From positions 1 to 7,588 of the forward strand of contig CAPNGW010000108.1 in the NCBI GenBank assembly GCA_948665105.1: a stretch of 7,588 nt of DNA. Direction: 5' to 3'. Below the pieces are notes generated by a model, which made no database searches, was not told the origin of the DNA, and saw only the letters and a program-made list of their open reading frames with translations. Below are positions 7,269 to 7,588 of this stretch, one piece after another. Position numbers and translations under genes: made by a program. The stretch comes from an uncultured Lachnospiraceae bacterium. GTDB lineage: Bacteria; Bacillota; Clostridia; Lachnospirales; Lachnospiraceae. Every line of letters begins with the position of its first letter. Position 1 is the first letter of the stretch.

Positions 7269-7297
7269 ATTATAGCAAACACATCGAAAAATGTAAA
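7269..7297 (-). promoter_or_regulatory. Sigma-A promoter of the sensory operon
   Basis: On the minus strand TTTACA (7292-7297, five of six matches to the -35 consensus) and a perfect TATAAT (7269-7274) are spaced by exactly 17 bases. TGC directly precedes the -10, giving an extended -10 as well. The start of transcription would be near 7262, leaving a leader of about 30 bases. It lies between the mglC terminator and the regulator start, so it can drive all four genes independently of mgl transcription. Confidence 0.85.
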
Positions 7298-7305
7298 CGT
7301 TAGTC
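7292..7305 (+). promoter_or_regulatory. Candidate cre (CcpA) site overlapping the -35 box
   Basis: TGTAAACGTTAGTC matches the first 11 positions of the known cre consensus TGWAARCGYTWWCW; the last three do not match. It covers the -35 hexamer of the sensory operon promoter, where bound CcpA would block RNA polymerase. The match is seen in the sequence; repression by preferred carbon sources is inferred. An alternative is a chance match in an AT-rich promoter. Confidence 0.5.
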
Positions 7306-7353
7306 AAAAAAAGCCGCCGTATCCCGAACTTCAAAGCTCTCGGATACGGCGGC
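7306..7353 (-). terminator. Intrinsic terminator after mglC
   Basis: On the minus strand a perfect 12-base stem (7342-7353 with 7313-7324, GC-rich at the base, GCCGCC/GGCGGC) closes a 17-base loop that can pair further, and is followed at once by seven T residues (7306-7312). The hairpin starts 23 bases after the mglC stop. There is no T tract in the plus direction, so it works for the minus strand only. It separates mglC transcription from the downstream promoter. Confidence 0.93.
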
Positions 7354-7376
7354 CTGAAACCGCACTTTAAATCTTC

Positions 7377-7588
7377 TTATTTCTTCTGCACATACTTCAG
7401 GCAGTCAAGGGTTACTGCCACCAGGATGATGATACCGGAGAACACGAACTGGAGATTCGCATCGATTCCAAGGATTGTCAAGGAGTAGGTAAGAGCTGTA
7501 AATATCATTACACCTACTACCACGCCGGAAATTTTACCGATACCACCGGTAAAGGACACACCGCCCACAACGCAGGCTGCAATGGCGT
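7377..7588 (-). CDS. mglC: Galactose/methyl-galactoside ABC transporter permease, C-terminal part
   Basis: The frame runs off the window edge, so only about the last 70 residues are present and the gene start lies beyond 7588. The visible part begins AIAACVVGGVSFTGG and ends in LDCLKYVQKK. Both blocks match the E. coli MglC terminus (AIAACVVGGVSFSGG and LDSLKYARKK), more closely than ribose or xylose permeases. The protein forms the inner-membrane channel of the MglBAC importer for galactose, glucose and methyl-galactosides; two hydrophobic helices are seen here (about IGKISGVVVGVMIFTALTY and FVFSGIIILVAVTLD). Being followed by a strong terminator, it is the last gene of its operon, with mglA and mglB expected upstream outside the window. 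Its position next to a galactose-type sensory operon supports the assignment. Confidence 0.88.
   Translation of the reverse strand, partial: AIAACVVGGVSFTGGIGKISGVVVGVMIFTALTYSLTILGIDANLQFVFSGIIILVAVTLDCLKYVQKK

Overview
The window looks like the chromosome of an anaerobic Firmicute of class Clostridia, most likely a Lachnospiraceae-type gut bacterium. This is inferred from the YesM/YesN-type two-component pair, the MglC and MglB relatives, the strong AGGAGG-type ribosome binding sites, sigma-A promoters, and what looks like a CcpA (cre) site. Nothing in it marks a mobile element, CRISPR array, rRNA or tRNA. Nearly all coding is on the minus strand, so the biological reading order runs from high to low coordinates.

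Reading that way, positions 7588-7377 hold the C-terminal end of a galactose/methyl-galactoside ABC permease (mglC); the rest of that transport operon lies outside the window. A strong intrinsic terminator (7306-7353) closes it. Immediately after come a candidate cre site, a near-consensus promoter and a ribosome binding site, which start a new four-gene operon. Its genes are an AraC-type response regulator (7233-5623), a dCache/HAMP sensor histidine kinase (5642-3768), a membrane-anchored periplasmic-binding-type protein (3778-2819) and a glucose/galactose-binding lipoprotein related to MglB (2802-1777). The first three genes overlap and the last two are 16 bases apart, so the four are almost certainly co-transcribed.

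The operon has no permease or ATPase of its own. The simplest reading is a sugar-sensing module: one or both binding proteins present sugar occupancy to the extracellular domain of the kinase, the kinase phosphorylates the regulator, and the regulator controls sugar uptake genes, with the adjacent mgl operon as the obvious candidate. The described precedent is XylFII-LytS xylose sensing in Clostridium. Here the likely ligand is glucose or galactose, because the MglB-like protein keeps nearly all residues of the E. coli sugar pocket and the whole calcium loop.

At the low end, a small acidic orphan protein (1546-1776, plus strand) converges on the operon with no base between the two stop codons. 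A 12-helix MFS transporter (1398-25, minus strand) has its own good promoter. Its substrate cannot be told from the sequence. The two gaps between genes (1399-1545 and 7234-7376) are both under 150 bases and are accounted for by regulatory signals.
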